From Gnetum montanum (lineage: Eukaryota; Streptophyta; Gnetopsida; Gnetales; Gnetaceae): a DNA stretch of 64,000 nucleotides. Position 1 is the first letter of the stretch. Every line of letters begins with the position of its first letter. This document shows, in pieces, positions 35,140-46,709 of this stretch. The stretch lies in assembly GCA_015680685.1 (NCBI GenBank), contig MNCI01005291.1, positions 98,032 through 162,031 on the forward strand. The letters are read 5' to 3'. The notes beneath the pieces were generated by a model. It ran no database searches. It saw only the letters and a list, made by a program, of their open reading frames with translations, and was not told where the DNA came from. Both the position numbers and the translations under genes were made by a program.

Positions 35140-35757
35140 AAATTGAAAGGTATGTATTATTAATTGTGATTTTAGGAAGAAGATTTTGTTTGAAAAGCAT
35201 TGTAGTGGCATGGTAGGTTACAAAGGTATGGATAAAACATTCAAACTTATGGGTAGGCACTATTTTTGGCTTGGTATGATAACAAAAGTCTCAAAATTTG
35301 TGAAGGAGTGCTTGACATGTCAGAAGTTGAAAGGGGGTAAAGATGTGGATGGACACTATATGCCTTTGTCAATCCCCAAATATCCATGGAAAAGTGTGTC
35401 AATGGACTTTGTGGGTGGTATTTTGAAGACCAAGAGTAGGAACAATGCAATTTTTGTTATTGTGAATAGGTTCTTCATGATGGCACATTTTATTCCATGC
35501 AAGAAGATGTGTGATGCCTCTCATGTTGCAAATTTATTTTTCCAGCATGTTGTGAAGTTGCATGGTATTCCTTTGAATATTGTTAGTGATAGAGACTCCA
35601 AGTTCACAAGTCATTTTTGGAGGTCCCTTTGGAAGATCTTAGGGATAAAGTTGAATTTTTCTAGTGCATATCATCCACAATATGATGTCCATACAGAGGT
35701 GGTGAATAAATCCTTCCTAAACATATTGAGATATTTGTGTGATGGATAACCAAATAG
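35140..35757 (+). pseudogene. Chromovirus integrase, unit 1, truncated by the duplication joint
   Basis: An open frame of 187 codons (35186-35749) covers the zinc finger end (CLTCQKLKGG) and the catalytic core: Asp in 'SVSMDFVGGI', Asp in 'IVSDRDSKF', Glu in 'VHTEVVNKS'. All three catalytic residues are present. It ends at the joint with unit 2, so the C-terminal domain is lost here. Confidence 0.88.
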
Positions 35758-36321
35758 CTATAAGAAAAAAAACATGAAAAGGCATAACCAAAAACATTAA
35801 GCCTAACCTTTTTGTTAATTTGAAGTTTCTCCACTTTGTAGTACTCTTCTACTTTTGTACTTTGAATTATATATATATATAGTGGTCAAACACCTCCCAC
35901 CCCAATCACTTCAAATATTTCATCCTCTTATTGAGTATATACAAGTTTCTAGAATGAGCAGTAAAATTTCAAATGGTTGCTATACTTAGAAAAAACATTT
36001 GATAATTCTAGAAAGCAGGTGATGCATCCCAAGATAGAATATAGAATATCACCTTATAGCTAAGGGTAACAATGTATTATACTATTCTTATAGCTAAGGT
36101 TTTTGGACAACAAAAGAATCATTTCTATTACAACTTTGGAAATTTATCTTTGTAAACTTACCACATTGCAGGAAAAGATAATGATACAAGTGGAGGAAAA
36201 TTTAAAAAAATAATTTTTAACTAGGTTTGTAAAAATGGAGCATTAAGATAACAAAAAAAAATTTAGAGAAGATTAATGTAGTACTTTTTAGTTTCTAGAT
36301 CATTCTATTATCATATAATAG

Positions 36322-37433
36322 TGTAGGAACACCTCTTTCAATTTCCTTCTACTTGTCCTACAAGTTATTTAGGTTTTGTACTTGAAGAAGACCTGGACAC
36401 GTGTGTTCAGTTTTTGTGTGTCTTTTTGTGTTGAATTTTTATGATGACATGTTTTGAGGTGTTTTTGTCTTATTTTGATGAGTTTAGAAGGTTCCATGAT
36501 CTATGAGGACTTGTTGGGAGGTATCTAGAGCCTCCCATCATCAAAGCAAGCATTTTTATTTTTGGCACCTTCAAGATAGGCATCTTTTGAAAAAGAAAGA
36601 TGTCTTTTCAAACACATCTTTCCTAAAGTGAAGATGTCTCCAATCCATAGAAGACATCTCCCAAAAATAGTAGATGTCTCTCCCAAGAGTAGGGCTTTCA
36701 GAGAAAACATCTTCTTAGAAAGATAAACATCACCTCAAAGACATCTCCCCTGAAGTGTAGACATCTCCAGTCTAGAGAAAACATCTTCCAAAAATAGTAG
36801 ATGTCTCTCCTAAGAATAAAGCTCTCACAAAAGACATCTACATGATACCATAGATGCCCATGTTGGTGAAGAAGAAAAGCTCTGACATGGTGTATCAATT
36901 GGAAAACATCCAAAAGACTCCAAATCCATGTGACAAACATCTAGGAATGTAAATATAAAGCTTCCTAGGGTTTTGAATCTTTATAATTATGTCTACCTTC
37001 ATCCATGGGCAGGAGGAGAGTTTATATGAAAGGAGAACTAGGAAAGAGAGATTGGGTGAGCACATTGGATGAGTGCAATAGGTGATTGCAACTCCAAGAT
37101 CAGCTTTTGTTGTGTTGATCTATGTGATCTATTCTCTTCGATCTTGCTTGTGAGTTGAGATCTTAGTCTCGAGTTGTGGGAGAGAATTTTCTTAGTTGTC
37201 TCTTGCATTGAGAACAATCATTTTGTGATTGCAGCACCTCATGCTTTGCAATATCATTAAGTGTGATAGGTTTTTGATGCTTATGGGTTGTGTGAACCCT
37301 ATTGTAATACTTGAATAATTTAATTGAAGATAGCTAGTTTTCTTATTTTTCTAGCAAATAAATTTTTCTATACATAATATCTAGATTTAATGCATTGACG
37401 ATGATTTAATTGCAAAGTGAACTTGCTCTAGAA
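36322..37433 (+). mobile_element. Chromovirus LTR A2 (1112 bp)
   Basis: Same as LTR A1 without the 41-bp extra unit; its end reads CTCTAGAA where A1 has CTCTAGCA. It is the 5' LTR of the full-length second copy. Confidence 0.85.
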
Positions 37434-37498
37434 TTATTCGTATTGGAGCATAGTTTTATTATTACTTGGATTTTGGTTGAGGATTTTGTCAATTTGAG

Positions 37499-38730
37499 AT
37501 GGCATCCAAAAAGAAACAAGGTGCAAGCTCTAAATAGGGACATGGAGAGCATGAAGCCATCCTTCCAAATGATGGTTGCTCAAGTGGAGGGAATCAGTGC
37601 AAAGATGGATAGACAAGTCGATCCTAGCCATATCCAAACATGTGGAGGTGAAGAGCATGTATGTTCAAATGAAGAAGTCTCATAGCTAGGTGGAGATGGA
37701 GTAGATGAAGAGGAATGTCAATCTAGCTATGGGAGTGTAGGAAACCATCATCCAAGGATTCCAATGGGACGGAATCCTATTCCTCAAATAATAACTCCAA
37801 GGACTCTAGTGGTGCTTAATACTTCTTCAAGCAATCTTGATGATGAAGATGAGGCAAGGCATGCTAGAGTGTTTAGAAATGCTTTAATACTTCCATACGT
37901 AGAGTTGAAGGCTTCCAATGGTATAGCTGGCACCAATGCTTTTGCAAGTTGGCTGAAGGCACTTGAGAAGCATTTTCTATTGGAAGAGGTACCAAATAAC
38001 TTGAGGGCACCTATTTCTAAATCGATATTAGAAGGTATGGCTTCTACATAGTGAGAAAAGGAGTCCTCGGATTATGAAAGATGAAATGATCAACCTATCA
38101 GAGATTGGGATCTAATGAAATACAAGTTGAAAAGGAAATTGGAATAGTCTCAACAAATACAAGAAACCATTTTGAAGTTGAAATTCCTAAGGCAAGGCAA
38201 CAAGGATGTCAAAGAATTTTATATCAAATTTTGTAATATATTTCATCAAGATAAGGTAAACTGGGAAGAGTATGAGCAAGCTTCAATCTTTTTAAGAAGA
38301 CTCAAAATGGCATACCAACAAGAGTTGTCCTTTTATGATCCACAAACCCTTGATGAGGCTTATGATTTGGCACTCAAAGTTGAGAAGAAAGTAGATTGAT
38401 TTGGAAACAAGAGCAAACAAACTTCTAAGGGTAAGAAGAAAGGATCTAGATATGAGAAGGGATCTGAATCCAAATTTGAAGACAAGAAGTGTAGTCAAGA
38501 TAAGAAGACTAAAGGAGGTGATGAGAAGGGTAAAACTAGGAAGGACCTAAGCAAGGTAGATAAGGGTCAAGGTAGTAGCTCATCAAAATTTCAGTGCTTC
38601 AAGTGCAAAGAATAGGAACATAAGCAATGGAAATGTCCACTTCACAAGGCAACCAAGGGCAAATATGTGCAAACCATAGAGATGGAGGAGACATCAAGCC
38701 AAGCTATTCAAAGAGGTAATCCTAATGCTC
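37499..38730 (+). pseudogene. Chromovirus gag, unit 2, running into the gap
   Basis: Collinear with unit 1 gag. It keeps 'MGRNPIPQIITPRTLVVLN', the core, and the knuckle CFKCKE*EHKQWKCP with the His intact but the shared TAG. Sequence stops at the gap at 38731. Confidence 0.8.
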
Positions 38731-39232
38731 NNNNNNNNNNNNNNNNNNNNNNNNNNNNNNNNNNNNNNNNNNNNNNNNNNNNNNNNNNNNNNNNNNNNNN
38801 NNNNNNNNNNNNNNNNNNNNNNNNNNNNNNNNNNNNNNNNNNNNNNNNNNNNNNNNNNNNNNNNNNNNNNNNNNNNNNNNNNNNNNNNNNNNNNNNNNNN
38901 NNNNNNNNNNNNNNNNNNNNNNNNNNNNNNNNNNNNNNNNNNNNNNNNNNNNNNNNNNNNNNNNNNNNNNNNNNNNNNNNNNNNNNNNNNNNNNNNNNNN
39001 NNNNNNNNNNNNNNNNNNNNNNNNNNNNNNNNNNNNNNNNNNNNNNNNNNNNNNNNNNNNNNNNNNNNNNNNNNNNNNNNNNNNNNNNNNNNNNNNNNNN
39101 NNNNNNNNNNNNNNNNNNNNNNNNNNNNNNNNNNNNNNNNNNNNNNNNNNNNNNNNNNNNNNNNNNNNNNNNNNNNNNNNNNNNNNNNNNNNNNNNNNNN
39201 NNNNNNNNNNNNNNNNNNNNNNNNNNNNNNNN
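38731..39232. other. Assembly gap (502 N)
   Basis: Unit 1 has 729 bp between the same flanking words (after 'cctaatgctc' and before 'ccattccaaatgaaag'), so the true gap is probably about 227 bp longer than drawn. It should hold the protease. Confidence 0.99.
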
Positions 39233-40080
39233 CCATTCCAAATGAAAGAGCTCATCAAATGGCACCAAATAAAAGAGATTAATTACAAAGGCAAGTAGAG
39301 GGGTTACTTAAAATGGCTTCATGAGGGAATTCATTTCACCTTGTGTAGTTCTAGTGGTGCTAGTGCCAAAGAAGGACAATGATGAATGGAGGATGTGCAT
39401 TGATTCTAGGGTAGTGAACAGGACAATAGTGAGGTATAGGTTAAATATTCCAAGGATGGATGATATCCTTGATGTCCTTACCAATGTTGAAATTTTTAGC
39501 AAAATTGATTTGAAGAGTGGATACCATCAAATTAAAATTAGGCCTTATGATGAGTGGAAGACAACTTTCAAAACACCATATGGATTTTTTGAGTGGTTGG
39601 TAATGCCATTTGGGCTCACGAATGCACCTACTACATTCATGAGGTTGATGCATGATGTACTGAGGGACTTGATTGGTCGCTCTAATGAGGAAGAGCACTT
39701 GGATCACTTGAGGGTGGTGTGCCTTAAGTTGGAGGAGGCATAGTTGGTGATCAACATGAAGAAAAGTCATTTCTTCAAGAGGGAAATCACATATTTGGAG
39801 CATGTGGTTTCTAAAAACTACATTCGGATGGAAGCTACCAAGGTGAAGGCTATAAGGAATTGGTCAACCCATAAGAATGTTGGGGAGGTAAGACCATTCC
39901 TTGGTTTAGCAAGTTTTTATAGACATTTCATAAAAACTGTTAGTGGTATTTTGTGGCCTATGCTTGCTTTGTTGAAAAAAATAAGAAATTTAGGTGGAAT
40001 AATGAAACCCAAGGAAGCTTTTCCTTGTTAAAAGAAAAGATTACTAGTGAACCGATGCTTGCAATTCTATATTTTTAGAA
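39233..40080 (+). pseudogene. Chromovirus reverse transcriptase, unit 2
   Basis: Collinear with unit 1 and closer to canonical ('MPFGLTNAPTTF' where unit 1 has [12 protein letters not shown]). The same YxDD-containing segment is missing after 'VLRDLIG', so the deletion predates the duplication. Confidence 0.85.
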
Positions 40081-41410
40081 GATTTTTCATGTGGATGTGC
40101 ATGTAAGTGGACTTGCCATTAGTGGGGTACTTTCACAAGAAGGTAGGCCTATTGCTTCCTTTTCTGAAAAATTGAATGAGTCAAGGCAAAAATATTTTGT
40201 ATATGAGAAGGAGTTGTATGCTTTTTGATGAGCGGTGAGGTACCCCTACGCCCAACCATATGAATCATAGGCATTCACGTGTGATCTGGTTGAATTCCAT
40301 AGACTTTAATTATCAAGTACACTAGAGCTAGATGATGAGTTCATGTTGTCCATTTTTTGTCTTTCCAGTCTCACTTGTGAAATGCAAGTGTATGGTTAAG
40401 TGTGACTAAGGCATAAGATTTTTATCATTTTATGTCTTATCAATTTGATTACCTAAAACAATAATGAAAGTGAGAGTAATTAAATGCTAAGTGAACTATT
40501 CTCTAATCTAGCCTAACACAAGTAATCGTCCCCACCTCCCGAACACATCCTGAACTTTGTGTAAACACTATTGGGTTGTCAAACACTAACCATTTCTGAG
40601 CTACCAAGTGTCACACGTATGTTTGAAGGGGTCATGCTTGTGTATTTTAATTAATTTCTTAATTAATCAAAATTAATTTCTAACTAAATAACATTAAATG
40701 TGACCTACATGAAATCACAATGTATAAATGCATGAAGAAAGAAAGTCTCAAGTACTACAAGGATGAATTAAAGAGCTTGTCTTTATTGCCAACACAATGA
40801 TGTGTTCAGGTACATCAATGCTTGAATAAAGATCTAATTACACTTAGATCTCTTGCTATAGGCACTTGGAAAACATTCTAACTCTCAAATGAACAAATTG
40901 CAAGAATTTCGCTACTTGATTGAAAAACTCCTCCTAAATTGTGTGTCCAAGGGTTGTATTTATAGGCCCAGAAATATCCCGCAATATCACATACTAGATA
41001 TTGTAGCCACTTTGATATCAGATACCTAATATCAAGGCTCATGTAAAACATGATTTATCACTATTCTTCAAGCAATCAAGCATTTGAGGCATTACTTGTT
41101 ACCCAAAGAATTCACCTTGATGATGAACCACAAAGCACTTCAATTTCTAAACTCACAAAAGAAGTTGAGTGCAAAGCACATGAGGTGTAGTGCGTAGTTA
41201 CAAGAGTTCAATTTTGTGTTAAAGCACAAAAGAGAAAAAGCCAATGTGATAGCTAATGCATTATCCAAGGTGCATGTGGTGAATTTCAACGTAACTCATG
41301 TGGAAGGTATGGGTGATTTCACTTCTTTATCTGAGCATGATGTTGATTTTGGATAGGTTTGGAGGAGCCTTAAAGAGAAGTTGATGAATAGGATAGACCA
41401 ATGGAGGGAC
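40081..41410 (+). pseudogene. Chromovirus RNase H, unit 2, split by the same solo LTR
   Basis: Same arrangement as unit 1: 'HVDVHVSGLAISGVLS' and 'YEKELYA' before the nested LTR, 'QAIKHLRHYLLPKEFTLMMN' and 'EKANVIANALSKV' after it. Confidence 0.75.
40226..41060 (-). mobile_element. Solo LTR of family F nested in unit 2
   Basis: 835 bp, same insertion point and same imperfect flanks (CTTTT/CTATT) as 33926-34760, so it was copied by the duplication rather than inserted twice. The TATA box is intact here (reverse of TATTTATA at 40957-40964), whereas unit 1 has TATTTAGA. Confidence 0.85.
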
Positions 41411-41439
41411 TATCATACTTAAGATGAACTATTATTTAA

Positions 41440-42768
41440 AAATGGAAAGGTATGTGTTCTTAATTGTGATTTTAGGAAGAAGATTTTGTTTGAAAAGCAT
41501 TGTAGTGGCATGGTAGGTTACAAAGGTACGGATAAAACATTGAAACTTATGGGTAGGCACTATTTTTGGCTTGGTATGATAACAAAAGTCTCAAAATTTG
41601 TGAAGGAGTGCTTGACATGTCAGAAGTTGAAAGGGGGTAAAGATGTGGATGGACACTATATGCCTTTGTCAATCCCCAAATATCCATGGAAAAGTGTGTC
41701 AATGGACTTTGTGGGTGGTATTTTGAAGACCAAGAGTAGGAACAATGCAATTTTTGTTATTGTGAATAGGTTCTTCATGATGGCACATTTTATTCCATGC
41801 AAGAAGATGTGTGATGCCTCTCATGTTGCAAATTTATTTTTCCAGCATGTTGTGAAGTTGCATGGTATTCCTTTGAATATTGTTAGTGATAGAGACTCCA
41901 AGTTCACAAGTCATTTTTGGAGGTCCCTTTGGAAGATCTTAGGGATAAAGTTGAATTTTTCTAGTGCATATCATCCACAATATGATGTCCATACAGAGGT
42001 GGTGAATAAATCCTTCCTAAACATATTGAGATATTTGTGTGATGGATAACCAAATAGGTGGAAACATTTCTTGTGTCATGCTAAATTTTTTTATAATAAT
42101 TCTTTTCATGTTTCTATTGGAAAAAGCTCATTTGAGATGAACTATGGGTTTTATCCAAAGATGGTGGACACTTTGAAGAGATTTGATGGTGAAGCTCAAC
42201 TTAGCATTGATTTTATGCAAGAGATGAGGGACCTCCATGCACAAGTAAAATCAAATCTTGAGAAGAAGGCTAAAGAGAGAGTCCTCAAGGGGAATGAGGG
42301 CAAGAAAAAACCAAATTTTGCTATTGGTGACTTGGTTTGGATACACTTGAAAAAGAAGTGGTTGAAAGGTGTTAATTTCTCTAAATTGAAAGCTAAGAAG
42401 ATTGGCCCTTTTAAAATCAAGGCTAAGATTAATGACAATGCTTTTGAGATTGATTTACCAAATTATGTTGGTATGTCTTTTGTATTTAATGTTTCAAATC
42501 TTATGCACTATCATGGACCAACTAATGAGGAGACGATACAAGGAAGCATCGATGAATTGAAGGGAGCTATTGATCAATCCAAGCCTTCAATGGAGAAGAA
42601 GGAAATAATACTTAAGTGGAGGAAAGCTTCTAGCACTAAGGGAGTTAATAGGCATGAATATTTGATCCATTGAAAGGATAAATCTATTGATGATGTTGTA
42701 TGGATCCATGAGACCAAACTTGTTGAGTGGGGGATTGCTTCTACCCCTACTCCCTTGTTCACATGAGT
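41440..42768 (+). pseudogene. Chromovirus integrase with degenerate chromodomain, unit 2
   Basis: The catalytic core at 41486-42049 is nearly identical to unit 1, with D, D and E present. After a stop at 42047-42049 the frame continues at 42071-42673 with 'FYNNSFHVSIGKSSFEMNYG', a GPY-like end ('IGPFKIKAKINDNAFEIDLP') and, at about 42589-42765, 'HEYLIH*KDKSIDDVVWIHE'. That last piece matches a chromodomain (EYLVKWKG....ESSW) with Trp TGG turned into TGA. The chromodomain places family A among the chromoviruses. Chromodomains of this type are thought to guide integration to marked chromatin. Confidence 0.82.
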
Positions 42769-42777
42769 TCACTTTCT

Positions 42778-42795
42778 GAAGGGTGGGAGAGCTGG
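42778..42795 (+). promoter_or_regulatory. Chromovirus polypurine tract
   Basis: GAAGGGTGGGAGAGCTGG lies directly before the 3' LTR start TGTAGGAACA. Confidence 0.75.
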
Positions 42796-43915
42796 TGTAG
42801 GAACATCTCTTCCAATTCCCTTGTGCTTGTCCTACAAGTTGTTTTCATAGGTTCTACTCTTGGGGAAGACCTAGATGCATGTGTCTAGTTTTTGTGTGTC
42901 TTTTTGTGTTGATTTTTTATGATGAAGATTCTTGGATGTTTTGGCATGTTTGGAGGTATTTTTGTCTTCTTGTGATGAGTGTAGGAGGTTCTATGGTCTA
43001 TGGGGAATTTTTGGAAGGCATCCAAAGGCTCCTACTATCAAAACAATAATTTTTATTTTTAGCACCTTTAGGATAGACATCTCCCCAAAAAGAAAGACAT
43101 CTTTCGTAAAGTAAAGACATCTCTAGTCCATAGAAGACATCTCTCAAAAATTGTAGACACCTCTCCCAAGAGTAAGATTTTAATAGAAGACATCTCCTTA
43201 GAAAGATAGACATATCCTCAAAGACATCTCCCCTAAAGTGTAGAAATTCCCAGTCCAAATAAGATGTCTCCCAAAAATAGTAGATGTCTCTCTTGAGAAT
43301 AGATCTCTCACAGGGGACATCTACATGATACTAAAGATGTCTATGTTAGAAAAGAAGAAAAGCTCTGACATGGTGTATTGATTAGGAAACATCAAAAAGA
43401 CTGCAAATCCGTGTGGGAAAAATCTAGGGAGACAAATAGAAAGCTTCCTAGGATTTTGAATCTTTATAATTATGTATGTCTTCATCCATGAAAAGGATTA
43501 AATTTTTTATGGAAGGAGAACTAGGAAAGAGAGACTGGGTGATCACATTGGGTGAGCACAATAGGTGATTGCAACTCTAAGATTAGCTTATGTTATGTTG
43601 ATCTATGTGTTCTATTCTCTTATATCTCAGTTGTGAGTTGAGATCTCAGTCTTGGGTTGTGGAAGAGACTTCTCTTGGTTGTGTCTTGCATTGAGAATAA
43701 CCATTGTGTGATTGTAGCACCTCAAGCTCTACAATATCATTTGAGTATGATAGGTTTTTGGACTCTTGTGGGTTGTGTGAACCCTATCGTAATCTTTGAA
43801 TAATTTAATTAAAGATAGCTAGTTTTCTTATTTTTCTAGCAAATAAATTTCTCTTTACATAATATCTAGATTTAGTGCGTTGAATGTGATTTAACTATGA
43901 AGTTAACTTGCTCCA
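42796..43915 (+). mobile_element. Chromovirus LTR A3, 3' LTR of unit 2 element
   Basis: Starts TGTAGGAACATC and ends ...TTGCTCCA. It is more diverged from A1 and A2 than they are from each other, as expected if A1 and A2 are copies of one LTR. It carries the AGACATCT array at 43065-43345. No matching target duplication was found after its end. Confidence 0.85.
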
Positions 43916-45381
43916 TGTACATTCTACCTCTAATGTCCCTTACATGTGAAGAGCTCATATAAGATAAGCTTAATACTATAACACCTCTCAAATTACTTTA
44001 ATATCAAAATTATTTTCTCTTCATGGGTACATGGGAGTCTAAATCATGTTAACTCTACTTATGTTTACTTGGATTAATGTTAATCTCACTAATTACAAGT
44101 CATCTCTTGCTTGAAAATCCTTGTCAAAACACTACTTAAGCCATCTTTCATTGGCTAAGATTTTCTATAAGCTTCCTTCTACTTATGAGTTTGCATACCA
44201 AGTGTTTACGTTTTTTTTTTTGATCCCAAGGTGATGACCCTTATTGAATTAGCACTAAAACAAGTTCAGAAAATCTAATTTCTCTAGAATAATCATTCCC
44301 ATACAAGATATTCTAACTTTCTCCCAACTTCATCTAATGATGCTAAAATTTTTGCTTCTTCTATGAATCTAGAAAGTTTTTTTAATTTCCATAATGAAGA
44401 TTTACAAGCTAGAGAGTAAAAATTTACAATGCCTTCTTTTAAATATGATGATATAACTAATACATAATTTTATTCTTTTTGATGATATATACAAGTCACT
44501 AGTTTCTAATCTTATATCATGATATGTATGCATTCAAATTTTTGAATACACACCTTGTAATTGAAGTTTAATCATTCATGCTAGTTAATTTTTTCATTTT
44601 TTCTACTTGTTGAGCTAGGTAGTGCTTTGTTGATGTAATTGCCATAGATATAGGATTTATTAAATATAGTGTCAAAATTGCATGGTTCCCTCAAAGCAAT
44701 TATTATGATTTTCGTTCTCTATTTCTATATTAGAATATTACTTTAGTCATTAGTTATTTTTTTAATGTTATAAATTCAAGGTAGGAGTTACAAGTTTTAT
44801 TTCATGAAAATCCTATCATATTTTATAGTTAGGATAGTATAAGGTTTAAAAATGAGAAAGGTGCCTTATGTTATGTGATTCCTCTAAAGTATTACAAAAG
44901 GAGAAAATTGCTCTGATTTTGAAGTTGATGTGATATTGATGTCATGTTGAACATTTCATGGTATTATACTCTCATGTTCATCAATTAAAGAAGTTGCTTA
45001 TGTTGAAAAATTATTTCAAATTTGCAATCCTATCTTTTATTCTTTTTCTTGTAATTCCACAATGAGTTTATTGCATTAATCAACTTTAGCTCAAATTTTA
45101 TAATATTTCACATGGAATTTCACAAACATTTCAAAATAATTTTACATTTTATTTTGTAAAAGATATGCAAGATATGTTGCAAATTTTAGAAAATTATTGT
45201 TGCTCCTATTATTTTCAAATGAATGTGAATTAATGCATGATCCAAGTATAAAAAAATACATGTTATAAATTCCATTTTGGAGGTACCAATGTGTAAAAGT
45301 TAAACTCTTTTAAATATTTGGATCTCTTTTATATCAACAAGTACAAGTGGAGAAAGTGCATCAAAGAAAGAATAGCAGGAA
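43916..45381. other. AT-rich flank between family A element and SINE copy 2
   Basis: No coding frame or known repeat recognised. A T11 run lies at about 44212-44222. Confidence 0.4.
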
Positions 45382-45527
45382 TAATGAGGTATTAGCATAG
45401 TGGTACAAGTCTTGGCCTAGTAACCCCAATCACAGCTTTGATTCTACTAGGTAGCACTAAGTTATAAACTTCTACAAATCTTTGGTTGTACCTATGTTTC
45501 ACTTATTTTGAGTTTTAACATCACAAT
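45382..45527 (+). mobile_element. tRNA-derived SINE, copy 2 (146 bp) with long target duplications
   Basis: Flanked by gaaagaatagcaggaa (45366-45381) and gaaagaatagcaagaa (45528-45543), a 16-bp duplication with one mismatch, as made by LINE-type machinery. The A-box-like 'attagcatagtggtac' and B-box-like 'gctttgattctact' mark a tRNA-like head shared with 9985-10110. The tail is 'gagttttaacatcacaat', not poly(A). Confidence 0.72.
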
Positions 45528-45791
45528 GAAAGAATAGCAAGAAGTTTCAAGGCTTTGTGTTCTTTTAAAAAAATGCAAGTATTGAGAACTTTGGTCTCGA
45601 AAGGTTAGAAAACAAATTTTTCATGCAGTTATCTATCCTATTCTATTACATGAATGTGCTATTTAGGAACTTAGACTTAGTGCACAACTTTGAAAAGGTA
45701 TTAAAAGAATTCAAAAAAAAAATTTCTCAATGAGTTAATGATGAAGATGCAAACACCTAACTCAATATTATTATGTGAATATGATTGATTA

Positions 45792-45796
45792 CCTTA
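45792..45796. repeat. Target site duplication of element D, left (CCTTA)
   Basis: Exactly repeated at 52680-52684. Confidence 0.88.
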
Positions 45797-46564
45797 TGAT
45801 GGGACGCGATATCGCATCGTCCCCCACAATATCACGTATGCGATATCGCGGTGCATTGCCAAGTTTATAAATAAGAGGCAGCTCTCCCTTGTTTTCCAAT
45901 CTAGATCTAGCCCTTAGGGAAACTCTGGCAATTTTACCTCTCCAGAGATAGAATATTTTCCATGTGCCCACAATAGGAGCTCCAAAGTGAATGGATCTTT
46001 ATTCGAGCAGATATTGTACTTGAACACATATTTATGTACGGAAATAAAGACGAACTTCTTGGATAAACCTTGCAATGCATGGAATAGGCTAATTAGGATC
46101 TTATTTATTATTATTTACTGTTTATCATTTACATGCTTTATTAGTTCATTAAATCTCTCTCAACCATTCTCTCCTAGTTAAGTTCCTTAGTACGACCGCT
46201 TCCAGCACGTGCGTTACGCGTGGTGATCCCAGTAATGACTAGCAGTTGGTAACCACAGTTGCATTGGTTTAGGGTGTGAACAGTAAGTATGAACAGATGC
46301 TGACGCTAGGTTAGTTCAAAATTAGTTAGTTAGTTAGAGTTAGTAATTAGTCTCTTCAACCCTTCACCTTTCAGCATAGGAGATAAAACTAAAAAAGCTA
46401 TAAAAATCATATACCTCAGACTTACTTAACCATACACCATGACAAATACAAGTAAGTTTTGGAAGATAACGAATAATTAACCTTAAGTGTTCCATGAGGC
46501 GTGTAGGCACTTAGTCTGTGGAGTTCAACCATGGTTGAGTGTAGGGGTACCTCGCCACTCATCA
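45797..46564 (+). mobile_element. Element D 5' LTR (768 bp)
   Basis: Starts TGATGGGACGCGATATCGCA and ends CCACTCATCA. CGATATCG-type repeats at 45804-45850 are followed by TATAAATA at 45866-45873. It has one more repeat than the 3' LTR. Confidence 0.88.
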
Positions 46565-46565
46565 T

Positions 46566-46583
46566 TGGCACCATTGCCGGGGA
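46566..46583 (+). promoter_or_regulatory. Element D primer-binding site (tRNA-Asp)
   Basis: TGGCACCATTGCCGGGGA, two mismatches from the tRNA-Asp complement. Confidence 0.88.
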
Positions 46584-46709
46584 CTAAGTGTTTGTACGCT
46601 AAGTAGAACATAAGAGATCATTCACATCGTTGGGAGCTTAAACAAACTTTAGGGTTAATTAAACAAAAAAATTATATAATGGTTAATCAGCACACCGAAT
46701 TAAACTAAG

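Larger units (their letters stand above)
29188..35757 (+). repeat. Tandem duplication unit 1 (6570 bp)
   Basis: It comprises 564 bp of flank, LTR A1 and the interior of a chromovirus, ending inside integrase. At 35755-35758 the integrase sequence 'ccaaatag' passes directly into 'ctataagaa...', the sequence that begins the unit at 29188. The undisturbed integrase at 42055 continues 'tagg'. The two parents share only TAG at the joint, so unit 2 is a direct tandem copy joined through 3 bp of microhomology. Confidence 0.85.
35758..42057 (+). repeat. Tandem duplication unit 2 (6300 bp including gap)
   Basis: A direct copy of 29188-35757 with a few percent differences overall; the integrase part is nearly identical. 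The 270-bp length difference is explained by a 41-bp tandem unit extra in LTR A1 and an assembly gap drawn about 227 bp too short. After 42057 the element continues to its natural 3' end. Confidence 0.85.

Noticed and set aside
35247-35450. Minus-strand frame (repeated at 41547-41750)
   Set aside because: Antisense shadow of the conserved chromovirus integrase core.
38667-39282. Several frames spanning the N gap
   Set aside because: They consist almost entirely of unknown residues.
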